Assembly: GCA_002353935.1 (NCBI GenBank)
Contig: DEKP01000011.1
Span: 5,799-69,798 of the forward strand
Length of the DNA: 64,000 nt
Origin: Ruminococcaceae bacterium UBA2719
Lineage (GTDB): Bacteria > Bacillota > Clostridia > Oscillospirales > Acutalibacteraceae
Reading direction: 5' to 3'
Below are positions 41,122-50,525 of this stretch, in pieces (positions within the stretch are counted from its first letter, which is position 1; each line of letters begins with the position of its first letter). The translations under genes were made by a program, and so were the position numbers. The notes beneath the pieces were generated by a model. It was given only the letters and a program-made list of their open reading frames with translations, searched no databases and was not told the origin of the DNA.

Positions 41122-42858
41122 ATGAAAAAACTGCTGATAGGTAACGCAGCGGTTGCAAGAGGATTGTACGAAGGCGGATGCTCATTTATATCGAGCTATC
41201 CCGGTACTCCCAGCACAGAAATAACTGAAGTGTTTGCCAAAAATGATGATGTTTACTGTGAATGGGCTCCTAATGAAAAGGTAGCTATGGAAGCAGCGTT
41301 TGGCGCATGCCTCAACGGTACAAGAAGCGCCTGTTGTATGAAGCATGTCGGTCTTAATGTTGCGGCTGATCCTTTATTTACAATGTCTTATACAGGTGTA
41401 AATGCAGGAATGGTAATATGCGTTGCTGACGATCCTGGTATGCACTCATCACAAAACGAACAGGATTCGCGACACTATGCAATTGCTGCTAAAATTCCTA
41501 TGCTAGAGCCTTCAGACTCTCAGGAAAGTTTAGACTATGCAAAGCTTGCATACGAAATATCTGAAAATTTTGATACTCCGGTTATTTTAAAAATGTGCAC
41601 AAGAGTAGCTCATTCGCAAAGCATAGTTGAGATTGGCGAAAGAAACAAAGTATCTAAAGAATACGAAAAAAACGGCGCTAAATACATAATGATGCCTGGA
41701 AATGCCATAAAACGCCATCCGTTCGTAGAGCAAAGAACCAATGCATTGATTGAATATGCTGAAAAATCAGGTATAAACCGAATTGAGCCCGGCGACAACA
41801 CACACGATATTGGAATCATCACTTCTTCTACCTCTTATCAGTATGTAAAAGAAGTTTTCGGCGACACTGTATCTGTGCTAAAGCTCGGTATGGTCAATCC
41901 CCTTCCTGTAGATATGATTAAAGAATTTGCCAAAAGCGTAAATTCGCTCTTTGTAATAGAAGAACTAGACCCGATTATTGAAACCCACTGTAAAAATATT
42001 GGTGTAAACGTAACAGGAAAAGATATTTTCTCCATTCTCGGAGAATTCTCACAAAAAACAATTGCTAAAGCCTTTGGCTTTGACGACAAGTATAATATTT
42101 CCCTTGATACCAATATCCCCGTCCGTCCACCGATGATGTGCGCAGGCTGTCCTCACAGAGGAATGTACTATGTTCTTGCCAAAAACAAACTAACGGTTCT
42201 GGGCGATATCGGATGTTATACTCTTGGAGCTCAGCCGCCATTGAACGCTTTGGACATGACCTTATGTATGGGAGCATCAGTATCGGGAATTCACGGATTT
42301 AATAAAGCTGGCGGAGAAGAAAGCGAGAATAAGACCGTTTGTGTTATCGGCGACTCTACCTTTATGCATTCAGGCGTAACTGGCTTGATTAATATAGCTT
42401 ATAACGGATCCAACTCTACTGTTATCATTTTAGATAACTCTATAACAGGTATGACAGGACACCAGCAAAATCCGACAACAGGATATAATATCAAGGGCGA
42501 TCCTGCAGGTAAGGTTGATCTTGAAAGCCTGTGCAAATCTATAGGTATCAATTCTGTCAGAGTTGTAGACCCATATAATCTGGAAGAATGTGAAAATGCT
42601 GTAAAAGAAGAATTAGCAAAAAACGAACCTTCTGTAATAATTTCTCGCAGACCATGCGTATTGCTTAAATATGTAAAACCTAAAAAGCCTCTTCGTGTAA
42701 ACACTGATAAATGCCGAGGCTGTAAAAAATGTATGAAATTCGGCTGTCCCGCCATCAGTTTCAAAGATAAGCACGCTCAAATTGACAATACCCTTTGTAT
42801 TGGCTGCGGCGTTTGTAAACAACTATGCGCATTTAACGCTTTTGAAAGTGAGGTCTGA
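41122..42858 (+). CDS. iorA: Indolepyruvate:ferredoxin oxidoreductase alpha subunit
   Basis: 578 aa, expected length. N-terminal pyrimidine domain (GNAAVARGLYEGG, SSYPGTPSTE), TPP-binding region (GDIGCYTLG, GDSTFMHSG, LDNSITGMTG) and a C-terminal double [4Fe-4S] ferredoxin domain (CRGCKKCMKFGCP and CIGCGVCKQLC). It oxidatively decarboxylates indolepyruvate and other arylpyruvates to aryl-acetyl-CoA with ferredoxin as acceptor. The beta subunit starts 3 bases after the stop. Confidence 0.97.
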   Translation: MKKLLIGNAAVARGLYEGGCSFISSYPGTPSTEITEVFAKNDDVYCEWAPNEKVAMEAAFGACLNGTRSACCMKHVGLNVAADPLFTMSYTGVNAGMVICVADDPGMHSSQNEQDSRHYAIAAKIPMLEPSDSQESLDYAKLAYEISENFDTPVILKMCTRVAHSQSIVEIGERNKVSKEYEKNGAKYIMMPGNAIKRHPFVEQRTNALIEYAEKSGINRIEPGDNTHDIGIITSSTSYQYVKEVFGDTVSVLKLGMVNPLPVDMIKEFAKSVNSLFVIEELDPIIETHCKNIGVNVTGKDIFSILGEFSQKTIAKAFGFDDKYNISLDTNIPVRPPMMCAGCPHRGMYYVLAKNKLTVLGDIGCYTLGAQPPLNALDMTLCMGASVSGIHGFNKAGGEESENKTVCVIGDSTFMHSGVTGLINIAYNGSNSTVIILDNSITGMTGHQQNPTTGYNIKGDPAGKVDLESLCKSIGINSVRVVDPYNLEECENAVKEELAKNEPSVIISRRPCVLLKYVKPKKPLRVNTDKCRGCKKCMKFGCPAISFKDKHAQIDNTLCIGCGVCKQLCAFNAFESEV

Positions 42859-42861
42859 TTT

Positions 42862-43440
42862 ATGAAAACTACTAATGTAATGATTGTAGGCGTAGGCGGT
42901 CAGGGCTCTCTTTTAGCTTCTAAGCTGCTGGGAACTCTGCTGGTAGAAAACGGCTATGACGTAAAAGTAAGCGAAGTCCACGGAATGAGCCAACGCGGAG
43001 GATCGGTTGTAACTTATGTTCGTTTTGGCAGCCGCGTATATTCCCCTGTTATTGAAGACGGCGAAGCAGATTTTATTGTATCTTTTGAAAAAATCGAAGC
43101 CGCGAGATATCTTAACAAGCTATCCAAAAACGGCACGATTATTGTAAATACTCAGCAAATTGATCCCATGCCCGTTATAATAGGCGCTGCCTCTTATCCG
43201 GAAAACGTAATTGAAGAAATGAAATCTAAAGGAGTTAACGTTGACGATATTGACGCTATGACTCTGGCAATAGAAGCCGGTTCTGCAAAAGCATGTAACA
43301 TTGTGCTTATGGGCAGACTCGCTAAATATTTTGATATTTCAAAAGAACTATGGCTTGAAGCTATAGAAAAATGCGTTAAACCTCAATTTGTTGAAATGAA
43401 CAAAAAAGCCTTTGAACTAGGTTATAATTTTGACAAATAA
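42862..43440 (+). CDS. iorB: Indolepyruvate:ferredoxin oxidoreductase beta subunit
   Basis: 192 aa, gamma-domain type subunit with GVGGQGSLLASKLLG (about 8-22), the SEVHGMSQRGGSV motif and a C-terminal helical part. Completes the IorAB enzyme. The stop lies just before the second ligase gene. Confidence 0.95.
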   Translation: MKTTNVMIVGVGGQGSLLASKLLGTLLVENGYDVKVSEVHGMSQRGGSVVTYVRFGSRVYSPVIEDGEADFIVSFEKIEAARYLNKLSKNGTIIVNTQQIDPMPVIIGAASYPENVIEEMKSKGVNVDDIDAMTLAIEAGSAKACNIVLMGRLAKYFDISKELWLEAIEKCVKPQFVEMNKKAFELGYNFDK

Positions 43441-43468
43441 AAATTCAACAAGTAAAGGGATGATAAAA

Positions 43469-44785
43469 ATGCACAGATATTACCAAAAAGATGCCGAAAC
43501 TATGCCTGTTGAAAAAATCAAAGAACTTCAATCTAAAAAACTTATAAAACAGGTAAATCACGTTTATGAAAACGTCCCCTATTATCGCAGTTTGATGGAT
43601 AAAAAGGGAGTAAAGCCTCAAGACATCAAAAGCATTGATGATCTTCACAAATTACCGTTTTTAACAAAGGCTGATCTTCGAGATGCATATCCGTATGGTC
43701 TGCTTGCTACAGATCTGAAGAACTGTGTCAGAATCCAGTCTACATCCGGCACAACAGGCAAAAGGGTTGTGGCGTTTTATACTCAAAACGATATTGATTT
43801 ATGGGAAGAATGCTGCGCCAGAGCTATCGTAGCTACTGGCAGCAGCAACAAAGATGTATGCCAGGTTTGTTATGGCTACGGCTTGTTTACAGGCGGATTT
43901 GGATTAAACGGCGGCTCACATAAGGTTGGTTGCTTGACGCTGCCTATGTCAAGCGGTAATACCGAAAGACAAATTCAGTTTATGATGGATTTAGGAGCAA
44001 CTATCCTCTGCTGTACACCCTCTTATGCAGCTTATATTGGAGAATCTCTAAAAGAAAGAGGCTATAAACCCGAAGACAACAAGCTAAAGGTCGGAATATT
44101 CGGAGCTGAGCCTTGGACGGAAGAAATGCGCAGAGATATTGAAAAATCTCTCGGAATTAAGGCATATGATATTTACGGCTTAACAGAGACCAGCGGTCCC
44201 GGAGTAGCCTTTGAATGTGAAGAACAAAATGGTATGCACATAAACGAAGATCATTTCCTTGCTGAAATTATCGACCCCGATACCGGCGAAGTTTTGCCGG
44301 AAGGAAGCCGTGGCGAGTTGGTGTTCACCTCTCTTGATAAAGAAGCTTTCCCTCTTTTAAGATACAGAACACGCGATATTTGTGTGCTGACAAGAGAAAA
44401 TTGTTCATGCGGAAGAACCTTTATAAAAATGACAAAACCGATGGGCAGAACCGACGATATGATGATTATCAGAGGCGTAAACGTTTTTCCAAGCCAAATT
44501 GAGGCCGTTCTTTTAAACTGCGGTTATGCTCCTAATTATCAAATCGTTGTTGATAGATTTAATAATTCCGATACACTTGACGTTTATGTTGAAATGAGCC
44601 CCGAAAACTTTTCGGATACCGTTAAAGAAATTTCTAAAAAAGAAAAACTGCTTGCTTCTGAAATCAGAACCATGCTCGGCATAAGTCCGGTTGTTCACCT
44701 TGTTGCACCTAAATCAATTGAACGAAGCGAAGGAAAAGCAAAACGCGTTATCGATAAACGCAGAAGTATTGGTATTACAACTTAA
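43469..44785 (+). CDS. Phenylacetate-CoA ligase family enzyme 2
   Basis: 438 aa from the ATG at 43469, AAAGGGA 9 bases upstream; the frame runs back to 43430, overlapping iorB. STSGTTGK (91-98), YGLTETSGPG and GRTDDMMIIRGVNVFPSQIE are present. Clearly homologous to the first ligase but distinct through much of the chain, so the two probably differ in aryl substrate (for example indoleacetate versus phenylacetate) or partner. Confidence 0.9.
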   Translation: MHRYYQKDAETMPVEKIKELQSKKLIKQVNHVYENVPYYRSLMDKKGVKPQDIKSIDDLHKLPFLTKADLRDAYPYGLLATDLKNCVRIQSTSGTTGKRVVAFYTQNDIDLWEECCARAIVATGSSNKDVCQVCYGYGLFTGGFGLNGGSHKVGCLTLPMSSGNTERQIQFMMDLGATILCCTPSYAAYIGESLKERGYKPEDNKLKVGIFGAEPWTEEMRRDIEKSLGIKAYDIYGLTETSGPGVAFECEEQNGMHINEDHFLAEIIDPDTGEVLPEGSRGELVFTSLDKEAFPLLRYRTRDICVLTRENCSCGRTFIKMTKPMGRTDDMMIIRGVNVFPSQIEAVLLNCGYAPNYQIVVDRFNNSDTLDVYVEMSPENFSDTVKEISKKEKLLASEIRTMLGISPVVHLVAPKSIERSEGKAKRVIDKRRSIGITT

Positions 44786-44800
44786 AAATTGGAGGATATT

Positions 44801-45232
44801 ATGGCTATAAAACAATTATCTATTTTCATAGAAAATAAAGAAGGCACTTTAGTTACCATCACCGACGCTTTGGCTAAAGCCGAGGTTGACATTCGCGCTA
44901 TGAGCGTTGCTGATACTCAAGACTTTGGAATACTCAGGTTAATTGTCACTGATATCGACAAAGCAAAAGCTGCATTGGAAGAAAATAATTGCTTTGTCTC
45001 TATTACAAATGTTGTGGGGGTTGCTATTTCAGATCAGCCCGGTTCACTTGCCAAGGTTGCAAGAATCTTAAAAGAAAACGATATAAATATTGAATATATG
45101 TACGCTTTCATAACGGTATCTAAAAAATATGCCTACGTAGTACTCAGAGTTGAAGACAACGCTGCCGCTGAAAAAATATTGACTGACAATGGTATCGAGC
45201 TTGTTAAAGAAAGTGACATATCAGAAATGTAA
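44801..45232 (+). CDS. Double ACT-domain protein
   Basis: 143 aa from the ATG at 44801 (GGAGG 5 bases upstream). Two tandem ACT domains (about 1-68 and 69-143), each with a ligand-loop pattern (NKEGTLVTITDALAKAEVDIRAMS; DQPGSLAKVARILKENDINIEYMY). ACT proteins bind amino acids; this type follows iorAB/paaK genes and probably senses aromatic or branched-chain amino acids. Last gene of the operon; terminator 15 bp downstream. Confidence 0.88.
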   Translation: MAIKQLSIFIENKEGTLVTITDALAKAEVDIRAMSVADTQDFGILRLIVTDIDKAKAALEENNCFVSITNVVGVAISDQPGSLAKVARILKENDINIEYMYAFITVSKKYAYVVLRVEDNAAAEKILTDNGIELVKESDISEM

Positions 45233-45246
45233 ATAAAAAACTTTAA

Positions 45247-45283
45247 AAATGTGCCTGAGCAGGTTATCTTCTCAGGCACATTT
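45247..45283. terminator. Terminator of the arylpyruvate operon
   Basis: A 13-bp stem (45247-45259 with 45271-45283, core GTGCCTGAG), T-rich after. Also serves the converging DUF1643 gene. Confidence 0.88.
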
Positions 45284-45302
45284 TATTTTACTTTCTTATT
45301 TT

Positions 45303-45923
45303 TTATTTTATATTAGCACTGAATTTTTCTATATAATCTGTAATATTAAAAGAATCAAGGATGGTAGTTTTTGAAAGATATAAAGGATGATGCGGATGTC
45401 CTTTAGCAGAAATTTTACCGGCAGAATACCAGTTTGCATTAAATCTCTTAGAAATCTCTAACATATTCAAAACGCAAGGCATAAGATATTCGCGCTTTTC
45501 TATAATATTACCCCATGCAGCCCAAATAGAAGGCGCTGATTTTTGATTTTTTAAAATATATTCAAAAGCTTTCATGTTTTCGCTGTGAAGCATTTGATTT
45601 AGCTTTTTTTCCATATCATCGGGTCTTGTTGCTCGTTGGGCATAAACATTGAACATAATAAAGCTGTCATAGCCGTTAAAAAGCGCTATTCTTTCAACCG
45701 ATTTAAGTGTATTATCCAAGTCATCAGGAGCCGCTGTCGAAGGATTTATTCCTATACAAATAAGCGGATTCTCACCTTTTGTGCCTAAAATATAACGATA
45801 CTCACTGTAAAAATCAGGAACATAAAGCCATTTCGATTTATCATAATCGTTATTTTTACTTTTCATCGCCTCTGAAAAAGAAAGAACATCAATATCTATC
45901 GTATCACAAGACGGAATGTGCAT
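45303..45923 (-). CDS. DUF1643 family protein
   Basis: 206 aa. The conserved core (RYILGTK, IGINPSTAAPDDLDNTLKSVERIA, FNVYAQRATRPDDM, AAWGN, GHPHHPLYL) matches DUF1643, a small family often on mobile DNA with a proposed nucleotide- or DNA-related role but no proven activity. Single gene. Confidence 0.8.
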   Translation of the reverse strand: MHIPSCDTIDIDVLSFSEAMKSKNNDYDKSKWLYVPDFYSEYRYILGTKGENPLICIGINPSTAAPDDLDNTLKSVERIALFNGYDSFIMFNVYAQRATRPDDMEKKLNQMLHSENMKAFEYILKNQKSAPSIWAAWGNIIEKREYLMPCVLNMLEISKRFNANWYSAGKISAKGHPHHPLYLSKTTILDSFNITDYIEKFSANIK

Positions 45924-46104
45924 AATATCACCTTGCTGCGCAGATTTTAGAAAATTATATCAAAATTTGCAATAATTTTCAATTATATTTTTCATTAAAT
46001 AATCAAATAATATTTTAAATTGATTTTTGTTTCTAAGCATTTGCAAGCGTGTTAATGTATTGAAATATATATCGTTTTGTGATAATATATATACGGTGAT
46101 ATAT

Positions 46105-46485
46105 ATGAAAAAATGTGATTTCTGCGCTAGGGAAATTTCATACCATGAAATGTACTGCAGTGAGGAATGCAATAAAAAAGCAAACGAATTTTATGAACTA
46201 AGAGAAAAATTTTCTAAGCTTTTTGCCGTTTTAAACGGTATATTTGTTATGGCGATAGGCATATGTATTTTTGCTTTTTCGTTTTTGCCGATTTTTGCTG
46301 TTTACGCAATAGCCACATCTCTTTTGGTATTGGCTGTTTTATACTTTTTTTGTCCTTTTCCGCCCGAGGTAATGATACATAAATATAAAATTAAAAAATC
46401 AATTAAATTTTGCAGAATTATTTCTTTAGCTCTGCTGGTTTTGTCCATAGTTACTTTTTCTTGTGCAATAATTTTTATGCGATAA
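46105..46485 (+). CDS. Small zinc-finger membrane protein (126 aa)
   Basis: Start placed at ATG 46105, giving MKKCDFC; the frame runs back to 46027 without a ribosome site, and the site at 46105 (GGTGAT) is weak. An N-terminal CxxC ... YCSEEC motif (Cys4, Cys7, Cys18, Cys22), then three membrane segments with a short cytosolic turn. Common type in Firmicutes; function unknown. Confidence 0.65.
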   Translation: MKKCDFCAREISYHEMYCSEECNKKANEFYELREKFSKLFAVLNGIFVMAIGICIFAFSFLPIFAVYAIATSLLVLAVLYFFCPFPPEVMIHKYKIKKSIKFCRIISLALLVLSIVTFSCAIIFMR

Positions 46486-46565
46486 TAATTACCACTTAAT
46501 TTTTGAATATATTATAATATATTTGAGAACACTAACATTACAGTTTACTGTAAGGAGGTTTTCAA

Positions 46566-46793
46566 ATGATTGATAAAATCGCTTTAACTTTGCTTGTCAT
46601 CGGCGGTATCAACTGGGGCAGCGTCGGTCTTTTCCAGTTTGATATAGTTGCATGGATTTGCGGCGGCCAAACAGGCATAGTCAGTCGTATTATTTATGTT
46701 GTTGTCGGTCTTGCGGCGCTGTGGTGTATATCGCTGTTATTTAGAGAACACAACGATCTCGTAGATCATTCGCCTAATGCATCAATGACATAA
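46566..46793 (+). CDS. DUF378 membrane protein
   Basis: 75 aa, two membrane segments, with the family motif LLVIGGINWGSVGLFQFDIVAW. DUF378 proteins are short membrane proteins of unknown role. AAGGAGG precedes the ATG. Terminator downstream at 46837-46861. Confidence 0.88.
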   Translation: MIDKIALTLLVIGGINWGSVGLFQFDIVAWICGGQTGIVSRIIYVVVGLAALWCISLLFREHNDLVDHSPNASMT

Positions 46794-46836
46794 TCAATTT
46801 TAGGTTTCAGATAGAAATGAAATATAGATAAAAATT

Positions 46837-46861
46837 GCGACAGTACATTTCGTGCTGTCGC
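46837..46861 (+). terminator. Terminator after DUF378
   Basis: A 7-bp stem GCGACAG (46837-46843) with CTGTCGC (46855-46861), followed by TGTTTTTG. Confidence 0.75.
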
Positions 46862-46875
46862 TGTTTTTGATTTTA

Positions 46876-47658
46876 TTATGTAAAATTTTCATTAGGGGTA
46901 TATCCTAAAGCAAGCGACAAATTATACGCCTGTTCTTTAGTGTGTTTTATTGCGCTTAAAAATTCTTCGCTCTCTACCCTTCTAAAGAACCCTATAATTC
47001 CCAATGCATATTTTACACTACCTTCAGAATCATATACCGGAGCACAAACAGAACGCAGACCGATTTTATACTCTCCGTCTTCGATCGCATATCCCTTTGA
47101 ACGAATTGTGTTAATGTTATTTTTCAAATCACTTATATCAATTAAGGTGTGCGGCGTGTATGGAACTAATTTCTTACGCTTTAACAACTTATCAATCTCG
47201 CTGTCTTTTAAAGCAGAAAGATAGAGTTTTCCCTGTGAAGTGGCATGAAGCGGCAAAGCAGAACCTATTTCTGGAGTAATCTGAATTCCGTTTGAACTTT
47301 GAAAATAATCAAACGAAACAACGTTTGAATTATCAAACATAGATATTACCGCGCTTGAATGAGTAAGACGAGATAATTTTTCAAGATATGGACGAGAAAG
47401 CGATGTTATATCGAAGCTGCGCGACACTGCACATCCGTATTCAAACAACTTAATTCCGAGCGTGTAACTGCCGTTTGACTGCTGTTTTATCAGTCCTTTA
47501 TCTCGCATTGTAGATAAAAGTGCATGAACCGTGCTTTTGGGATAGCCGGAACGGTTTGATATTTCGCTTAGTGTAATTGAACTGTTCTCCAAAGACAAAA
47601 TATCCAAAAGCTCTATAGCTTTTGATAAAGATTTTACTTTGTTGTTATTTTCACCCAT
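46876..47658 (-). CDS. IclR-family transcriptional regulator
   Basis: 260 aa. N-terminal winged helix-turn-helix (about 8-65: AIELLDILS, TLSEISNRSGYPKSTVHALLSTM) and a C-terminal IclR effector domain (about 80-255: PLHATSQGKLYLSAL, GYAIEDGEYKIGLRSVCAPVYD). IclR proteins usually control catabolism of small organic or aromatic acids. It diverges from the molybdate operon and lies 1.6 kb from the arylpyruvate operon; either may be a target (inference). Confidence 0.9.
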   Translation of the reverse strand: MGENNNKVKSLSKAIELLDILSLENSSITLSEISNRSGYPKSTVHALLSTMRDKGLIKQQSNGSYTLGIKLFEYGCAVSRSFDITSLSRPYLEKLSRLTHSSAVISMFDNSNVVSFDYFQSSNGIQITPEIGSALPLHATSQGKLYLSALKDSEIDKLLKRKKLVPYTPHTLIDISDLKNNINTIRSKGYAIEDGEYKIGLRSVCAPVYDSEGSVKYALGIIGFFRRVESEEFLSAIKHTKEQAYNLSLALGYTPNENFT

Positions 47659-47753
47659 AATATCACCGCAAAAATAATAACACAGATAACTTTTATTTTC
47701 AATATTTTTTCATTATTACAAAATATATTTTCTGTATTACAGAACAAATATCG

Positions 47754-47782
47754 TTGTTAATTTTTATAAATAATGATAAAAT
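47754..47782 (+). promoter_or_regulatory. Promoter of the molybdate/molybdenum cofactor operon
   Basis: TTGTTA (47754-47759), 17-bp spacer, TAAAAT (47777-47782). Overlaps the left edge of a near-perfect inverted repeat. Confidence 0.55.
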
Positions 47783-47813
47783 CATATTTGTGAAAACTTC
47801 ACTAATATGATTT
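47779..47813. promoter_or_regulatory. Operator-like inverted repeat at the modA start site
   Basis: Two 16-bp arms (47779-47794 and 47798-47813; half-site AATCATATT-GTGAA) with one mismatch and a 3-base centre. It spans the -10 edge and the expected transcription start, 15 bases before the modA start codon. Could bind a dimeric repressor or fold in the mRNA. Confidence 0.6.
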
Positions 47814-47827
47814 ATTCGGAGGATAAA

Positions 47828-48682
47828 ATGAAAAAAATTATTTCAATGTTATTATGCGTACTAATGTGTATCAGTGCACTTGCAGGATGCGGAAAAACTG
47901 ATAATGTAAATTCAAAAAGTAACGATTCATCTTCAAATAGCGAAAACATTGAATTATCTGTATTTGCTGCTGCAAGCATGACAGAAACACTAACTGAGCT
48001 AGCTGAAAAGTACAAGGAAACTGCTCCAAATGTTACGCTCACTTTCAATTTTGACTCTTCGGGAACGCTGAAAACTCAAATTGAAGAAGGAGCTGCCTGC
48101 GACGTATTTATCTCAGCCGCTAACAAACAAATGGACGGGCTCGATATAACAGCTGATGAAGAGAAAAATCCCAATAAATTAGATTTTATTTTAACAGATT
48201 CCAGATGTAATTTGCTAGAGAACAAAGTAGTTCTTTGTGTGTCCAAAGAAAATCACAAAAATATAAATTCTTTTGATGCCCTAGCAAAAGCTCTAAAAGA
48301 TGAAAAGATTTTGATGGCTATGGGTAACGAAGATGTTCCCGTAGGTCAGTATACTCAAAAAATCCTCGCTTACTATAAACTTGAAGAAAAAGAGCTTGCT
48401 GACAAAGGCAAAATAACTTACGGTTCAAATGTAAAAGAAGTAACCGCTCAAATTTCAGAAGGCTCTGTTGACTGCGGAATTATCTATCAAACAGACGCCT
48501 ATTCAGATAATCTTACTGTCGTTGACACAGCTACTAAAGATATGTGCGGACAGGTTGTTTATCCTGCCGCTGTTATTAAAAACAGCGAGTATACTAAAGA
48601 AGCTCAGGATTTCTTAGACTACTTAAAAACCGCTGACGCTTCTGATGTTTTTGAAAAAGTTGGATTTACTCCGCTAAGCTGA
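47828..48682 (+). CDS. modA: Molybdate ABC transporter, substrate-binding lipoprotein
   Basis: 284 aa from ATG 47828 (CGGAGG upstream). Lipoprotein signal with lipobox LAGC, a Ser/Asn linker, then a periplasmic-binding fold with ModA motifs (FAAASMTETLTELAEKYK, FNFDSSGTLKTQIEEGAACDVFISA, DCGIIYQTDA). It captures molybdate or tungstate outside the membrane. First gene of a seven-gene molybdenum operon. Confidence 0.92.
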   Translation: MKKIISMLLCVLMCISALAGCGKTDNVNSKSNDSSSNSENIELSVFAAASMTETLTELAEKYKETAPNVTLTFNFDSSGTLKTQIEEGAACDVFISAANKQMDGLDITADEEKNPNKLDFILTDSRCNLLENKVVLCVSKENHKNINSFDALAKALKDEKILMAMGNEDVPVGQYTQKILAYYKLEEKELADKGKITYGSNVKEVTAQISEGSVDCGIIYQTDAYSDNLTVVDTATKDMCGQVVYPAAVIKNSEYTKEAQDFLDYLKTADASDVFEKVGFTPLS

Positions 48683-48794
48683 TTTGTTAATTTTTCTATT
48701 GCAAGCAAGGCTATACCGTTTTGCTCTGTGCTTTTAAATTGTAAATTTATTATAGCTGTGCTATAGTTATTTTATATTATTTAGGAGGCATACT

Positions 48795-49457
48795 ATGGAT
48801 TTATTTCCCCTGTATAACTCTCTGAGAATAGCTGTTATATCTACTTTTTTTGTATTTTTTTTGGGAATCGCCGCCGCATATTATATAGCTAAATGCCCGA
48901 GATTTGTAAAGGGAATTTTGGACGTTTTTTTTACATTGCCGCTAGTCCTGCCCCCTACCGTTGTTGGATATTTACTTCTTTTATTATTAGGTCCTAAACG
49001 AATAATAGGGTCTGCCTTTTTTGAAAGTTTTAATATAAGGCTGACTATGAACTGGTGGTCAGCAATATTTGCTGTTACTGTTATTGTGTTTCCACTTATG
49101 TACAGAACTGCGAGAGGCGCTTTTGAAAGCTTTGACGATACACTTTCAGATGCAGGCAAAACTCTTGGCCTTTCAAACTCTTACATATTCTGGAGAATTC
49201 GTATACCAAACTGTAAACAAGCAATTATATCAGGCGTTGTGTTGTCATTTGCCAGAGCTTTGGGAGAATACGGAGCTACCAGTATGATCGCAGGCTATAT
49301 TCCAAATAAAACAGCCACAGTTTCAACCGCCGTATATCAACTGTGGCGAACCGGAAATGACGAACTGGCATTTAAATGGGTAATGATAAACATAGCTATT
49401 TCTGCCTTGGTATTGCTGGCGATAAACTTGCTTGAACGACCTAAATCCAGAGTATAA
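48795..49457 (+). CDS. modB: Molybdate ABC transporter, permease
   Basis: 220 aa, about five membrane segments. Contains the typical TLPLVLPPTVVGYLLL and the cytoplasmic EAA loop (DAGKTLGLSNSYIFWRIRIPNCK) followed by GEYGATSMIAG. AGGAGG precedes the ATG. 112 bp separate it from modA, with a small AT-rich hairpin but no clear terminator. Confidence 0.93.
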   Translation: MDLFPLYNSLRIAVISTFFVFFLGIAAAYYIAKCPRFVKGILDVFFTLPLVLPPTVVGYLLLLLLGPKRIIGSAFFESFNIRLTMNWWSAIFAVTVIVFPLMYRTARGAFESFDDTLSDAGKTLGLSNSYIFWRIRIPNCKQAIISGVVLSFARALGEYGATSMIAGYIPNKTATVSTAVYQLWRTGNDELAFKWVMINIAISALVLLAINLLERPKSRV

Positions 49458-49478
49458 TCCTAAATTTAGGGGGTAACT

Positions 49479-50525
49479 ATGCTATATGTAAACATTGAAA
49501 AAAAGCTTAATAATTTTACTTTAAAAGTTAATATAAACACAGACAAAGATATCTTAGCTCTGCTGGGTGCTTCAGGTGCCGGTAAAAGCGTTACATTAAA
49601 ATGCATTGCTGGAATTGACACTCCCGACAAAGGTCAGATTATTTTAGACGGACAAACTCTTTTTGACAGCAAAAAGCATATTAATATTGCTCCGCAAAAA
49701 CGTGAAGTAGGATATCTTTTCCAACAATATGCACTCTTCCCTAATATGACGGTTGAACAAAATATAAACACCGGATTAAAGAAAATTAAAAAATCAGAAC
49801 GAAAGAAGAGAACAGCTGAACTTATAAAGCACTTTCATCTCAAAGGACTTGAAAAATTACGTCCAAACACACTCTCCGGCGGAGAACAACAAAGAGTAGC
49901 ATTGGCAAGGATTTTCGCTTCTCAGCCAAAGGTACTTCTGCTTGACGAACCCTTTTCTTCGCTTGATAATTTTTTAAAATGGCAGTTAGAGTTGGAACTA
50001 AAAAATGCTCTAAACGAATTTTTCGGCGATGTGATTATGGTATCGCATAATATTGATGAAGTGTGTAAATTATGCAACAATGTATCTGTAATATCAAAAG
50101 GTACTGTACAAGAAAAGAAAAGTGTATATGACTTGATATATCATCCTAAAACTCTGGCAGAAGCTATGATTACCGGATGCAAGAACTATTCATCAGCTCA
50201 ACATATATCAAGCGGCATGTATCATTGCCCGGACTGGGGTATAAACTTGAAAACAAATAATGATACAGAAAACGCAAAATATATAGCTATCAAAAATGAA
50301 GATATTAAATTTGCTGATAATGAAAGTGAAAATGTTCTTGAATGCGAAGTTGTTCAAATTATTAACGAAAAAATCGGACGTTCGATTGCGTTGAAAACTA
50401 CAAATTCAATAATTTATATGCCGTTAAAAAACGACAGTATAATTCCCCTAAAACATAATAAATTTAAAATATATTTAGACAGTAATAAACTGTTTTTATT
50501 GACCGGCAGTGAAAATGATGATTGA
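49479..50525 (+). CDS. modC: Molybdate ABC transporter, ATP-binding protein
   Basis: 348 aa. Walker A GASGAGKS (about 31-38), Q-loop FQQYALF, signature LSGGEQQRVALARI, Walker B LLLDEPFSSLD and switch His in VSHN. The C-terminal part after about 235 is the regulatory extension, with a TOBE-like segment. Its end overlaps moaA by 11 bases, so uptake and cofactor synthesis are translationally coupled. Confidence 0.92.
   Translation: MLYVNIEKKLNNFTLKVNINTDKDILALLGASGAGKSVTLKCIAGIDTPDKGQIILDGQTLFDSKKHINIAPQKREVGYLFQQYALFPNMTVEQNINTGLKKIKKSERKKRTAELIKHFHLKGLEKLRPNTLSGGEQQRVALARIFASQPKVLLLDEPFSSLDNFLKWQLELELKNALNEFFGDVIMVSHNIDEVCKLCNNVSVISKGTVQEKKSVYDLIYHPKTLAEAMITGCKNYSSAQHISSGMYHCPDWGINLKTNNDTENAKYIAIKNEDIKFADNESENVLECEVVQIINEKIGRSIALKTTNSIIYMPLKNDSIIPLKHNKFKIYLDSNKLFLLTGSENDD

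Noticed and set aside
47660..47827. Molybdenum cofactor riboswitch before modA
   Set aside because: The leader is too short and holds only one simple AT-rich inverted repeat.
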